Positions 15,592 to 24,026 of a stretch of 35,100 bases of DNA are shown in pieces. Source of the DNA: Methanoregula sp. (GTDB lineage: Archaea > Halobacteriota > Methanomicrobia > Methanomicrobiales > Methanospirillaceae); assembly GCF_003170075.1 (NCBI RefSeq), contig NZ_PMZU01000022.1:1-35100 (forward strand), in the 5' to 3' direction. The translations under genes were made by a program, and so were the position numbers. Within the stretch, counting starts at the first letter, position 1; each line of letters opens with the position of its first letter. Under the pieces are notes generated by a model. The model searched no databases. It saw only the letters and a list, made by a program, of their open reading frames with translations, and was not told the origin of the DNA.

Positions 15592-17519
15592 AGGATCACC
15601 CCTACGATCATGATTAAGGCAATGAGGATAAGGCCCCAGCACACGAGCGTGCCGGTCATGAAGAGTTTTTCCTCACCGAAGTAGTTTTTCAGATAATAAT
15701 TCGAGAGCACAAGGTCGTGGGAGATCCCCATTGAACCTGTATACTTCATGCCGCCTTCCGTGGTCATCCCGCCCATATACGGCGGCGCCATCCGCGGCGC
15801 CTTACCGGTGAACAGCATGGAGAACGGCATGATGATCAAGAGGCCGAGCATCAGGAGCATGATCGTGATATTGGCCTGCGCGAGCCGCGTCGTCTCCCCG
15901 TAAATCTGCATCACGAACGGCTCGATGAGTGCCGAGGAGATCAGCGGGAAGATCAAGGCAACTATGACGACGAGCCCGGTGAGTATGTACAGGACTGCCC
16001 ATTTCTCCGGCCTGATCCCGGTCTCCAGGTTCTCCTGATGCCGCATCACCGAGATGATCTTCCCCATCCACTTGCACCAGAAGAAGAGGCTGGCCGAACC
16101 GCCGAATGCAAGGATGACGATGAAGACGAGGCCGAAGGGGGCGGTGATGAACGCCTCTATCGCTGCCCATTTGGAGATGATCATACCAAACGGTGCAAGG
16201 AACATACCGGCCATGCCGATGAACATCATAACGGCAAGCTTCGGCATGCGCTCGATGAGTCCGCCCATATCCTCGATATCCCGGCTGCCGATACGGTTTT
16301 CCACCGTGCCGACGCAGAGGAACAGGAGCGATTTCGCGACCGCATGGAAGATCATCAGGAGGATCGCTACCCACATGAGGTTGTAGGTTCCCACACCGGC
16401 ACAGGCGACGATCAGCCCGAGGTTCCCGATGGTGGAATAGGCAAGCACCCTTTTTGCATTGCTCTGTGATATTGCCATGCAGGAGGCCAGGAGGAACGTT
16501 ATCCCGCCGACGAGGGCAATCATGAGGCCCTCGGTAGTGCCGGTCAGGACAGGGGCGAACCGTAGGATAATATACACCCCGGCCTTTACCATCGTGCTGG
16601 AATGCAGCAGGGCCGAAACCGGCGTGGGGGCAACCATGGCACCCAGGAGCCAGGACGAGAACGGCAGCTGGGCTGCTTTTGTGAGACCGGCAAAACTGAT
16701 CAGGACTGCGGGGATGATGGCAAACACGTATCCCGAATGGATCAGGGTATTGAGCTCCAGCAGTCTCCCGGACGGGTCCATTGCCGCAATATAGATCAGG
16801 GCAGCGGCAAACGCGACCCCGCCCAGCAGGTTCATGGAGAGAGCGAGGAAGGCATTGTTGGTCGCCTCTTCGGTCTGGGAATACCCGATCAGGACAAACG
16901 AACAGAAGGTCGTGATCTCCCAGAAGAAGAGGATCCAGACAAGGTTGTTGGAAAAGACCAGTCCAAACATGGCGGAGAGGAAGGCAAACAGCAGGAAAAA
17001 GAACATCCTGCGACGATCCTTAATCTCCGGATGGTGCTGGTGATAGGTCTCCATGTAGCCCAGCGAATAGACACAGATCAGGCTCCCGATGATCCCGACA
17101 ATGAGCGCCATGATGATCGAGAGCTGGTCGAAAAAGAGGTTATAGCTCAGTTCGATATGCCGGCCATACGTCATCTCGAACCAGAGGATCAGGGCAGCCT
17201 GAACAAGGACCAGGATCACAGCAGAATATTTCTTGTGCCGGATACCGAGGTAGAGCAGGTAAACCGCAATCACCAGCTCGATGATGATCATGACAAGATC
17301 GACCGGCCCGCTTGAAACGGCGTAGGTGATCAGGCCCTTATCAAACCCGACAGCGAGCAGATAGAGCGATACCGCACCGATGCCCAATGCGGAAATCTTG
17401 ACTATCCAGCTGGTATCAAAGCTTTTTCCTGCAAAAAGCAGGACGATCGCAGATATCAGCGGAAAAAGGATCAGAAACAGCAACAACTGAATGATTTGCA
17501 CCAGATACCCTCCCTCCAT
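15588..17519 (-). CDS. echA: Ech hydrogenase antiporter-like membrane subunit
   Basis: The 643-residue NuoL-family subunit is the only antiporter-like module of this complex. The channel residues are all present: Glu in FFWEITTFCSF, Lys in AGLTKAAQLPFSSWLLGAM, the APTPVSALLHSSTMVKAG segment, and Lys in HAVAKSLLFLC. An ATG at 17519 opens the frame. However, its second to fourth codons form a GGAGGGAGGG ribosome binding site placed well for a GTG at 17501, so the protein may begin six residues later (VQIIQLL). It is the first gene of the operon and diverges from hppA across 440 bases. Confidence 0.93.
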   Translation of the reverse strand: MEGGYLVQIIQLLLFLILFPLISAIVLLFAGKSFDTSWIVKISALGIGAVSLYLLAVGFDKGLITYAVSSGPVDLVMIIIELVIAVYLLYLGIRHKKYSAVILVLVQAALILWFEMTYGRHIELSYNLFFDQLSIIMALIVGIIGSLICVYSLGYMETYHQHHPEIKDRRRMFFFLLFAFLSAMFGLVFSNNLVWILFFWEITTFCSFVLIGYSQTEEATNNAFLALSMNLLGGVAFAAALIYIAAMDPSGRLLELNTLIHSGYVFAIIPAVLISFAGLTKAAQLPFSSWLLGAMVAPTPVSALLHSSTMVKAGVYIILRFAPVLTGTTEGLMIALVGGITFLLASCMAISQSNAKRVLAYSTIGNLGLIVACAGVGTYNLMWVAILLMIFHAVAKSLLFLCVGTVENRIGSRDIEDMGGLIERMPKLAVMMFIGMAGMFLAPFGMIISKWAAIEAFITAPFGLVFIVILAFGGSASLFFWCKWMGKIISVMRHQENLETGIRPEKWAVLYILTGLVVIVALIFPLISSALIEPFVMQIYGETTRLAQANITIMLLMLGLLIIMPFSMLFTGKAPRMAPPYMGGMTTEGGMKYTGSMGISHDLVLSNYYLKNYFGEEKLFMTGTLVCWGLILIALIMIVGVIL

Positions 17520-17693
17520 AAATATGGGTATTTTTCATTATTAATCATATTGAATTGCATATGAACAGCAGTTTTCAGGGAAGATATTCAAAAAAACGAT
17601 GCCCGGTGCCGCTCCCGGATAAAAATCCGGCGTATTAGTTCTCCGTTACAGTTACCGTATCCCTTTTCCCGTGGTGCACAGGGAGTCCCATAG

Positions 17694-17710
17694 GGATAAA
17701 AGTTTAATGT
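17694..17710 (+). promoter_or_regulatory. TATA-like promoter ahead of hairpin array
   Basis: GGATAAAAGTTTAATGT reads as a purine-rich BRE-like A tract followed by TTTAATGT. Transcription would be expected to begin about 25 bases downstream, near 17728, which is where the first hairpin begins. The match of spacing and structure is the reason for listing it. Confidence 0.35.
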
Positions 17711-17728
17711 TACAAAAATGCACTAATA

Positions 17729-17822
17729 CTGTCCTGAGGACAGGTGGCCGGCGTGGCGGGGGTTCCCCGGTATTATGGCACCGTCCTGAAGGGTGCATCA
17801 AAACGGGCAGGGTACTGCCCGT
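17729..17822 (+). ncRNA. candidate structured RNA: four hairpins in a row ahead of hppA
   Basis: Four consecutive inverted repeats occur within 94 bases. 17729-17743 is CTGTCCT-G-AGGACAG. 17757-17769 is CGGGG-GTT-CCCCG. 17778-17796 pairs GCACC with GGTGC around nine bases. 17803-17822 pairs ACGGGCAG with CTGCCCGT around GGTA. A TATA-like element sits about 25 bases before the first. The RNA would be either a separate small RNA or a long structured leader of hppA, which starts at 17960. I match it to no known riboswitch or RNA family. Chance hairpins are possible in GC-rich DNA, but four in tandem without mismatch is notable. Confidence 0.35.
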
Positions 17823-17913
17823 ATCAGTTGTCAAACCTGATGGAGTATGGATCACGGTACTACCGGCTGTTCTGTCAATTGCGTTTTACGTCATGATACA
17901 GAACCAGCCCTGT

Positions 17914-17953
17914 ACTTAAAAAGGATGAGTGAGCCATAGCACCGCAGGGAGGT
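17914..17953 (+). promoter_or_regulatory. hppA promoter and ribosome binding site
   Basis: ACTTAAAAA at 17914-17922 is a TATA-like box with its expected start near 17945. GGGAGGT at 17947-17953 is a strong ribosome binding site six bases ahead of the ATG at 17960. If this promoter is the main one, the hairpins upstream are outside the hppA transcript and would be a separate RNA. Confidence 0.5.
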
Positions 17954-17959
17954 CAGGGA

Positions 17960-20020
17960 ATGATCGAAACAGCATTACTCGTTGTCATTGTGATATGTGT
18001 TATCGCACTGGCCCTCGCTGCGATCCTGGCGCGTAATCTCCTCTCTCAGGATGAGGGGACGCCCAAGATGCGCGAGGTCTCCGATGCGATCAAGGTGGGT
18101 GCAGAAGCATTCATCAAGCGTCAGTACTCGACTATCGCCATTATTGCCATCGTGCTCGCCGTGGTGATCTTTGCCGTCTATTACTTCACCGGACAGCAGT
18201 CGCTTGCCATGTATACGGCATTCGCGTATATCGTCGGTGCCACCTGCAGTGCAGTTGCCGGTGTCGTCGCAATGTCCATTGCGGTCAGAACGAACATCCG
18301 CACGGCAGCAGCTGCCCAGCACAGTGACGGAAAGGCACTCGACTTCTCGTTCCGCGGCGGAGCGGTCTCCGGCCTGATCATCACCTCGATGTCACTCCTC
18401 GGGGTCTCACTGACGTACATCGCACTCGGGGCAAACCCGCAGACCACCCCCTTCGTCATCATCGGGTTCGGTTTTGGTGCCTCGTTCGTGGCACTCTTCG
18501 CCCAACTCGGCGGCGGTATCTACACCAAGGCCGCTGACGTCGGTGCAGACCTTGTCGGCAAGGTTGAGGCCGGTATTCCCGAAGACGATGTCCGGAACCC
18601 CGCTACCATCGCCGACCTCGTTGGCGACAACGTTGGCGACTGTGCCGGCCGTGGTGCTGACCTCTTCGAGTCCACCGCTGCCGAAAACATCGGTGCAATG
18701 ATCCTCGGTGTCGCGCTCTTCCCGGTCTTCGGTGTCAATGGTATCCTCTTCCCCATCGTCATGTGTGCGCTGGGTCTCCTCGCAAGCATGATCGGTATCC
18801 TCTCTGTCAAGGGCAAGGACGGTGCCGACCCGATGGACGCCATGAACCGGGGGTATTACATCACGGCGATCATCTCCGCGGTCTTCCTCTTCTTCGGAGT
18901 CCGGTGGCTCCTCGGGGCAGCAACCGGCTGGATGTACTTCTTCTTTGCAGGTCTCGTCGGTATTGCACTCTCCGTGTGTTTCCTCCGGGTCACCCTGTTC
19001 TATACCGACCACCACTACCGCCCGGTAAAGGAGATCGCTGACGCCTCTGAAACAGGAGCCGCCACGAACATCATCACCGGGTTCTCGGTCGGTCTCGAAA
19101 CCACCGCAATTCCTGCAATACTCATCGGCCTCTCCCTCCTGATCTCCTACTGGTGCGGTACCATGAGCGGTATCCAGAATGGCGGCCTCTACGGAACTGC
19201 CGTTGCAACCGTGGGTATGCTGATGGTCTGTGCGTACGTCCTTGCCATGGACACCTTCGGACCTATCGCCGACAATGCCGGAGGTATCGTCGAGATGAGC
19301 CAGGCACCCGAGGAAGTCAGAAAGCGCATGGACAAGCTCGATGCGGCTGGTAACACCACGAAGGCACTCACCAAGGGATATGCCATCGGCAGTGCATCCC
19401 TCGCTGTATTCCTGCTTTTCAACGCGTATATGGCCGACATTGCCAAGCTGACCGGCAAGGTATTCGATGTCGTCAACCTTGCAAGTGTGAACGTCTTTGT
19501 CGGGGCACTCCTCGGCGCGATGCTGGTCTTCCTCTTTGCCAGCTTCGCCATCCGCGCTGTTTCCAAGACCGCACAGTCTGTCATCGAAGCTGTCCGCATC
19601 CAGTTCAAGGACCCGGCCATCATGGCAGGCACCAAAAAGCCTGACTATGCAGCAGTCATCGATATCACGACCCAGGGTGCGCTCAAAAACATGGTCATCC
19701 CCGGCATTCTTGTGATCGGGTTCCCGATCATCATCGGCGTCACCATGAAATACCAGGCCCTCGCCGGCTTCCTCATGGTTGCGACCATCACCGGTATTCT
19801 CCTTGCCCTGATCCTCAATAACAGCGGCGGTGCATGGGACAATGCCAAGAAATTCATTGAAAGCGGTGCACACGGCGGTAAGGGCAGCGAGGCCCACAAG
19901 GCAGCCGTCATCGGCGACACGCTCGGCGATCCGTTCAAGGACACTGCCGGCCCGTCACTCCACGTGCTCATCAAGCTCCTTGCTACGCTGACGCTCGTGC
20001 TCGCGCCGCTGTTTATCTGA
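17960..20020 (+). CDS. hppA: membrane-bound proton-pumping pyrophosphatase, K+-independent type
   Basis: A 686-residue, about 16-helix protein. It hydrolyses pyrophosphate in the cytoplasm and pumps ions outward. Signature motifs are present: DVGADLVGKVE (about residue 192), GDNVGDCAGRGADLFES (about 221), and the C-terminal DTLGDPFKDTAGPSLH. In the GNTTKA motif the fifth residue is Lys468. Family work shows that Lys here marks the K+-independent, H+-pumping class, and Ala the K+-dependent class that includes Na+ pumps. It stands alone as a transcription unit with its own promoter and T-tract end. It would recover energy from biosynthetic pyrophosphate next to two hydrogenases that use or build the same gradient. 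Confidence 0.96.
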   Translation: MIETALLVVIVICVIALALAAILARNLLSQDEGTPKMREVSDAIKVGAEAFIKRQYSTIAIIAIVLAVVIFAVYYFTGQQSLAMYTAFAYIVGATCSAVAGVVAMSIAVRTNIRTAAAAQHSDGKALDFSFRGGAVSGLIITSMSLLGVSLTYIALGANPQTTPFVIIGFGFGASFVALFAQLGGGIYTKAADVGADLVGKVEAGIPEDDVRNPATIADLVGDNVGDCAGRGADLFESTAAENIGAMILGVALFPVFGVNGILFPIVMCALGLLASMIGILSVKGKDGADPMDAMNRGYYITAIISAVFLFFGVRWLLGAATGWMYFFFAGLVGIALSVCFLRVTLFYTDHHYRPVKEIADASETGAATNIITGFSVGLETTAIPAILIGLSLLISYWCGTMSGIQNGGLYGTAVATVGMLMVCAYVLAMDTFGPIADNAGGIVEMSQAPEEVRKRMDKLDAAGNTTKALTKGYAIGSASLAVFLLFNAYMADIAKLTGKVFDVVNLASVNVFVGALLGAMLVFLFASFAIRAVSKTAQSVIEAVRIQFKDPAIMAGTKKPDYAAVIDITTQGALKNMVIPGILVIGFPIIIGVTMKYQALAGFLMVATITGILLALILNNSGGAWDNAKKFIESGAHGGKGSEAHKAAVIGDTLGDPFKDTAGPSLHVLIKLLATLTLVLAPLFI

Positions 20021-20033
20021 AATAATTACCATC

Positions 20034-20042
20034 TCTTTTTTT
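20034..20042 (+). terminator. T-tract terminator after hppA
   Basis: Fourteen bases after the hppA stop the plus strand reads TCTTTTTTT without a preceding strong hairpin, the usual form of intrinsic terminator in archaea. Confidence 0.55.
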
Positions 20043-20103
20043 GATCCGGTCACGGTTTGTACTCCCCCCACAGGTAGTCCAACCGTATTTCAGGTTGGAA
20101 AAA

Positions 20104-20250
20104 ATGACCAAAGTGCCCCCCGGGCCTGATACCCTCCTGCCGGTAAAAAAGCAGAACTGGATTAGGAAAACCCCGCAACGGATCTCCTACTCTGACCTTG
20201 ATTACGCGCTTTCACGGGAAGATAAAAAGGATCTGGTAGTATCCGGATAA
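20104..20250 (+). CDS. possible small protein, 48 residues, unknown
   Basis: A frame from ATG 20104 encodes a basic N-terminal half (LLPVKKQNWIRKTPQRI) and an acidic-basic end (SYSDLDYALSREDKKDL). I recognise no family. The ATG follows five to six As right after a hairpin (20078-20099) whose right arm, GGTTGGA, would be the only possible ribosome binding sequence, so the hairpin could hide it. The frame may be chance; the only support is the non-random look of the C-terminal half. Confidence 0.25.
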   Translation: MTKVPPGPDTLLPVKKQNWIRKTPQRISYSDLDYALSREDKKDLVVSG

Positions 20251-20335
20251 CGGCCGGAACATGGATCACGAAAAGCAGTTGTAACCTGAAGGAGCCCTGA
20301 AGCGAGGATAAAATGGGCACTGGAAAACAGCGGGA

Positions 20336-22567
20336 TCAACTGCATCCGGTCCAGCCGCAGTGCTTGCAGATCCCCTGGTTGCAGCCCTCGCCGAAGTCAA
20401 GGGGCTCCTTGCACTCAGGGCAGAGCCGCTGCTCCCCGGTCTTTTTGATATTCCAGTCGTTTAAGGTTGAGATGCTCTGGTTTTTGGCCGAGAGTTCGAT
20501 GCACCGCCCGACCACGTCCGCACAGGAATGGCCTTCCGAGGAGGGGTTCTTGATAGCGGAGATACAGTTCACTTTTGCGAACTGCTTGACGAACTTCCCG
20601 TAGGGCACGCCGCTCTGGAGACCGGTGCTGATTGCACGGCCAAGGGCGCTGCTGTTCGCGTCGCACCCCCCGCTTCCGACCGTCCGGATAAAGACCTCCA
20701 TGGGTTTTCCGTCCATCAGGTTCACCGTCACATAAAGACGGCAGCACCCGGACTGGCAAAGATACGTTCGGCCGGCCAGCTCCTTGGGCCGGTCGATGGA
20801 CAGCGACGGGATCTTCTCCAGTACCGTTCTTTTGGCCGTTGAGGCCGTGGCAGGCTCCGGGTGCATACGTACTGCGGCGGGGGCGGGCGTCTTATCCTTT
20901 AATGCGAGCACGACATCATCCCTGCTCCCCATCCGGTAGATGGTGATTCCCTTGAGGCCGAGTTTCCACGCCATCATGAGCGCCTCCTCACAGTCCTCCT
21001 TTGTCGCAGAGCCGGGCATGTTGATGGTCTTACTGATCGAGGCATGGACATGCTTCTGGAAACTGGCCTGCATCCGGATGTGGTCCCGCCACGGGATGTC
21101 AAGCGCCGTCTTGAAGAGCGTGAGGAACCCTTTCGGCAGCCAGTGCAGGTCCTGAATCGTCCCGGTCTCGTGGACGTGGGCGATGACCTCTTCAGCCTTC
21201 TTTGCCCGCTCGTCGCCGGCAAAACCCATATCGGACAGGGTATGCACGAGCGCTTCCCTGAATACCGGATTCACGATGATAAAGGTCTTCCCTACCGTAT
21301 TCTTCCTTGTGTAGGCAAACGAGAAGACCGGCTCGATACCGCTCGAACACCCGGCAAGGAGCGAGATCGTCCCCGTCGGGGCGACCGTCGTCATCGCAGC
21401 GTTCCGCACCTTAAAGTCCTTCCAGATGCTCCCTTCCCATGCGGGGAAGGTTCCCAGTTGTTCGGCACGTTTGTGAGATTCATCGACTGCCGTATCGGTC
21501 ACGAGTTTCATGATATGCTCGCACCACACTCGCCCTTCTGGGGAATCGTAAGCGAGGCTGATCATGAGCATTGCATCGTGAACACCCATGACGCCAAGGC
21601 CGATCTTGCGGGTTTTCCGTGTCGCCACGCCGATCTGCGGGATGGGAAAGACGTTCTTCTCGATCACGATATCGAGGAAACGTGTCGCCATCCGAGCGGT
21701 CTCGCGGAGCAGGTTCTCATCGAGAACTCCATCGTGGACACAGGCGGCAAGGTTGATGCTCCCAAGCACGCAGCTCTCGTACGGGAGAAGCGGCTGCTCA
21801 CCGCAGGGGTTCGTGGTGTCGATATCGCCGAGCAAAGGTGTCGGGTTGTGCCGGTTGATCTCGTCATAGAAGAGGATGCCCGGCTCGCCGTTTTTCCAGA
21901 TCCCCTCAACAATGCCCGTCCAGATCTGGCCGACCGTGACTTTTTCCCCCGAGTGGGGGTTCGTGAGCCAGACGTCGTCGAACTTGCGCTTCTCCACGAG
22001 ATCCATGAACTTGTCATTCACCATCACGGAGATGTTGAAGTTGGAGAAATCGCCCTCCTTCTTCTTTGCGGCAATAAACGCGAGGATGTCGGGGTGCCAG
22101 ACATTGAGGATCCCCATGTTTGCCCCGCGCCTGCGGCCACCCTGCTTGATCACGTCGGTGGCCGCGTTAAAGACCCGCATGAACGAGATGGGGCCGGAGG
22201 CGACGCCTTCGGTGGACTGGACGGGGGAGCCCTCCGGACGGATGTGCGAGAAATTGTACCCGGTACCCCCGCCGGTCTTGTGGATGATCGCCCCTTCCTT
22301 CATCGCATCGAAAATCCCGTCGATGGAATCCGGGACCGGGAGGGTAAAACAGGCCGAGAGCTGCCCGATATCGGTACCCGCGTTCATGAGGGTCGGGGAG
22401 TTTGGCAGGAAACGCAGCGAGACCATCGCCTCATAAAAACGGGCTCTTTCGGTCTCATCGTCTGCCAGGGCCGAGGCTACCCGGCGGCAGACATCTTCGT
22501 AGTTCTTCTCTCCTTTCCGAAGATAGCGTGCGGAGAGGATGCTGTCGACGACGGATGGTGGGTTCAT
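20336..22567 (-). CDS. nrdJ: adenosylcobalamin-dependent (class II) ribonucleoside-diphosphate reductase
   Basis: A 743-residue reductase that makes deoxyribonucleotides with a thiyl radical formed from adenosylcobalamin. Visible are the radical-site NPCGEQ (N253, C255, E257), the disulfide partner in LSACFTLPV, and the phosphate-binding PTGTISLLAGCSSG. A TSCPD-type region follows (SGCCRLYVTVNL, GSGGCDANS), then a C-terminal zinc ribbon, CPEC...CKHCGWTGC, thought to help re-reduce the enzyme. The frame extends upstream to an ATG at 22633, but a TATA box at 22595-22603 lies inside that extension, so ATG 22567 (MNPPSVVD) is chosen with a leader of a few bases. No class I subunit is nearby. The cobD gene at 29352-30311 serves its cofactor. 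Confidence 0.95.
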   Translation of the reverse strand: MNPPSVVDSILSARYLRKGEKNYEDVCRRVASALADDETERARFYEAMVSLRFLPNSPTLMNAGTDIGQLSACFTLPVPDSIDGIFDAMKEGAIIHKTGGGTGYNFSHIRPEGSPVQSTEGVASGPISFMRVFNAATDVIKQGGRRRGANMGILNVWHPDILAFIAAKKKEGDFSNFNISVMVNDKFMDLVEKRKFDDVWLTNPHSGEKVTVGQIWTGIVEGIWKNGEPGILFYDEINRHNPTPLLGDIDTTNPCGEQPLLPYESCVLGSINLAACVHDGVLDENLLRETARMATRFLDIVIEKNVFPIPQIGVATRKTRKIGLGVMGVHDAMLMISLAYDSPEGRVWCEHIMKLVTDTAVDESHKRAEQLGTFPAWEGSIWKDFKVRNAAMTTVAPTGTISLLAGCSSGIEPVFSFAYTRKNTVGKTFIIVNPVFREALVHTLSDMGFAGDERAKKAEEVIAHVHETGTIQDLHWLPKGFLTLFKTALDIPWRDHIRMQASFQKHVHASISKTINMPGSATKEDCEEALMMAWKLGLKGITIYRMGSRDDVVLALKDKTPAPAAVRMHPEPATASTAKRTVLEKIPSLSIDRPKELAGRTYLCQSGCCRLYVTVNLMDGKPMEVFIRTVGSGGCDANSSALGRAISTGLQSGVPYGKFVKQFAKVNCISAIKNPSSEGHSCADVVGRCIELSAKNQSISTLNDWNIKKTGEQRLCPECKEPLDFGEGCNQGICKHCGWTGCS

Positions 22568-22594
22568 GGCTGGACCTGTGCTGTTTTTATTGAA

Positions 22595-22603
22595 GTATAA
22601 AAA
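22595..22603 (-). promoter_or_regulatory. nrdJ TATA box
   Basis: The minus strand reads TTTTTATAC, centred about 32 bases ahead of the ATG at 22567. This predicts a transcript starting some six bases before that codon. It decides the start against the longer frame beginning at 22633. Confidence 0.6.
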
Positions 22604-22696
22604 GGACTGTTCAACGGGTGAAATATTGCTCATGGATCGAATTATAGGTTGTTGTCTGCTGTGCGTGAAGGATCGGCGGCACCGCCGTCATGAGAA

Positions 22697-22704
22697 TTTA
22701 TATT
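22697..22704 (+). promoter_or_regulatory. TATA box of the zinc-ribbon gene
   Basis: TTTATATT lies 25 bases before the ATG at 22729, so the transcript would be leaderless or nearly so. It is divergent from the nrdJ promoter about 95 bases away. Confidence 0.6.
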
Positions 22705-22728
22705 GGGGTGAGCTGACAACAGTAGTTC

Positions 22729-23247
22729 ATGACCAGGTTCTGCAACACCTGCGGCGCCCCGGTGCCTGAAACGGCAAAATTCTGCAATGAATGCGGTGCC
22801 AGGCTTCCCGGCCCGGTTTCACCGGGACAGCCTGAGCCCGCGCAGGATGCCGGTGGGCAGAAAAGCACGTTCCTTGCTCTCGCCGGTTCGACGTTTGTCC
22901 CCGGCCTCGGCCAGGTATACGAGGGCAATATCCTCAGGGGATACCTCGTGTTTCTCGGCACCATCTTCGGGTTCTTCCTCTTTATCGTTCCCGGTCTCGT
23001 CATCTGGCTGTACGGCATATATGATGCCTATTCGACGGCAGACCGGATGAACAGTGGCACCATTCCCTTCCGGCCGGCGCCCGCCCTCCACATGGTGATC
23101 TTTGTTGTCGTGGCGATCATCGTCGCTATCGTAACCTTCATCGCGATCATGTACCTGGTTTTCTCTCTCGCCGGCCAGTCCGGGCTGTCCTCGACCCAGG
23201 GGAACACGGATATCACCAATCTGATCAGGCAGGCAGGAGTTATATAA
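22729..23247 (+). CDS. zinc-ribbon membrane protein
   Basis: The 172-residue protein begins with a double-CxxC zinc ribbon (RFCNTCG, residues 3-9, and KFCNECG, 17-23), followed by a Pro/Gln-rich linker and then three or four hydrophobic segments. The first membrane part, PGLGQVYEGNILRGYLVFLG, is the G-Q-x-Y-x-G-x-x-x-G pattern of TM2/DUF5683-like membrane domains. The last helix (about 120-150) is rich in Val and Ile. Function is unknown; such proteins are common in methanogens. The start is supported by the TATA box 25 bases upstream. It ends shortly before the convergent FAS1 gene. Confidence 0.75.
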   Translation: MTRFCNTCGAPVPETAKFCNECGARLPGPVSPGQPEPAQDAGGQKSTFLALAGSTFVPGLGQVYEGNILRGYLVFLGTIFGFFLFIVPGLVIWLYGIYDAYSTADRMNSGTIPFRPAPALHMVIFVVVAIIVAIVTFIAIMYLVFSLAGQSGLSSTQGNTDITNLIRQAGVI

Positions 23248-23262
23248 ATTCGCGGCCCCCGG

Positions 23263-23679
23263 TTACCGGGGGATAACAACCCTGTCGATACCGTGGATCA
23301 CGCCGTTTGTGCAGGCAATATCGGGAATGGTCACGGTTGCCCCACCGAAAATGACCTGACCACCCTTTTCAGTTATTTCAACGGTGATGCCGAGACGCGT
23401 CTTGGGGAAATTCAGTTTCTTTATCGTGCTGCACGAGAGGTTCCCGAACATGATATGGTACTGGAGGACGCGGAAGAGCTGTCCTTTGGGGTCGGCCATG
23501 AGCCCGTCAAGGGTTTCTTTGGGGAGCAGCCGGAATGCCTCGTCGGTCGGCGCACAGACTGTATACGGCCCCTTCCCGGCGAGCACCGCGTCAAGCCCGG
23601 TTACCTGGATCGCCTTTGTCATCAGGGAAAACCGGCCGTCTGCGGCCAGCGTCCCGGTGATAGTCTCTGATGGTGTCAT
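23263..23679 (-). CDS. fasciclin (FAS1) domain protein
   Basis: The 138 residues are almost exactly one FAS1 domain. The first conserved box is TVCAPTDEAFRLLP at about residues 40-53, the YHI motif is in LQYHIMFGN, and the second box is GVIHGIDRVVIP at the very end. No signal peptide or membrane anchor is present, so unlike most FAS1 adhesion proteins it should be cytoplasmic or exported by other means. The role is unknown. A TATA-like GACTTTTAAGG lies just upstream of the ATG on the minus strand. Confidence 0.88.
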   Translation of the reverse strand: MTPSETITGTLAADGRFSLMTKAIQVTGLDAVLAGKGPYTVCAPTDEAFRLLPKETLDGLMADPKGQLFRVLQYHIMFGNLSCSTIKKLNFPKTRLGITVEITEKGGQVIFGGATVTIPDIACTNGVIHGIDRVVIPR

Positions 23680-23781
23680 GTCAGATTGTCCTTAAAAGTC
23701 CCGGATACTCTCTTTGTCGCGCCCGGGTAAAAACCTGTTTTTCCCGACCCAACGCCACGTGCCGGGGTATCCCGGTATCCT

Positions 23782-23964
23782 TCAGCAGCCAGATCCCAGA
23801 TCAACCGTCATATCGTTTGCGAGCCGGCTGTACCTCTTCGGGTTTGCCTCGAACTGCTTCTTGCAATAGTTGCAGCAGAAATAGTATTCAGTATCCCTGT
23901 ATGTGCTCCTGAACTGAGCGTTCTCCTCGTCAACTATCATGAAACAGACCGGATCGGTGGCCAT
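23782..23964 (-). CDS. YHS-domain small protein
   Basis: This 60-residue protein is a single YHS domain: ATDPVCFMIVDEENA, then YFCCNYCKKQFEANPKRY. The domain is found in heavy-metal handling proteins and is often linked to metal binding through its cysteines. The start at 23964 is supported by AAGGAG at 23973-23978, eight bases ahead. The transcript probably begins near 24101 and carries a long folded leader, listed separately. No metal transporter gene is adjacent, so the ligand is unknown. Confidence 0.82.
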   Translation of the reverse strand: MATDPVCFMIVDEENAQFRSTYRDTEYYFCCNYCKKQFEANPKRYSRLANDMTVDLGSGC

Positions 23965-24026
23965 GTCATCTTCTCCTTTACAGTATTCTCACCATCTGGC
24001 GCATCTCCCAGATAAAGGTGTGGGAA

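Larger units (their letters stand above)
17520..17959. other. divergent spacer between echA and hppA
   Basis: The left 60 bases are AT-rich (AATATG and TTAATAATG on the minus strand) and should hold the echA promoter. I cannot pick one TATA box with certainty. The middle holds a TATA-like site and a run of four hairpins, and the right end holds the hppA promoter and ribosome binding site; these are listed separately. An 82-codon frame on the plus strand (17671-17919) has no family resemblance and covers the hairpins; I do not call it a gene. Confidence 0.5.
20021..20335. other. intergenic between hppA and nrdJ 3' ends
   Basis: The stretch contains the hppA T-tract, a perfect seven-pair hairpin at 20078-20099 (TCCAACC / GGTTGGA, eight-base loop), and a possible 48-codon gene listed separately. 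I see no strong terminator for nrdJ, which ends at 20336 on the minus strand. Confidence 0.4.

Noticed and set aside
1882-17519. Respiratory complex I (Nuo/Fpo) gene cluster
   Set aside because: Both large subunits keep the four nickel-binding cysteines that NuoD/FpoD lack, and there are no NuoEFG or FpoF-type input subunits. These are group 4 [NiFe] hydrogenases.
17671-17919. An 82-codon gene in the echA-hppA spacer
   Set aside because: No family resemblance, no ribosome binding site, Arg/Gly-rich composition, and it runs over the hairpin array; non-coding structure explains the region better.
18407-19897. A 496-codon acidic open frame antisense to hppA
   Set aside because: It lies wholly within a secure gene, and its odd Asp/Glu/Gly/His-rich composition is what the complement of strongly biased codons gives. 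No family resemblance.
21044-22600. A 518-codon open frame antisense to nrdJ
   Set aside because: Fully covered by the secure nrdJ gene; composition reflects codon bias on the other strand and no domain is recognisable.
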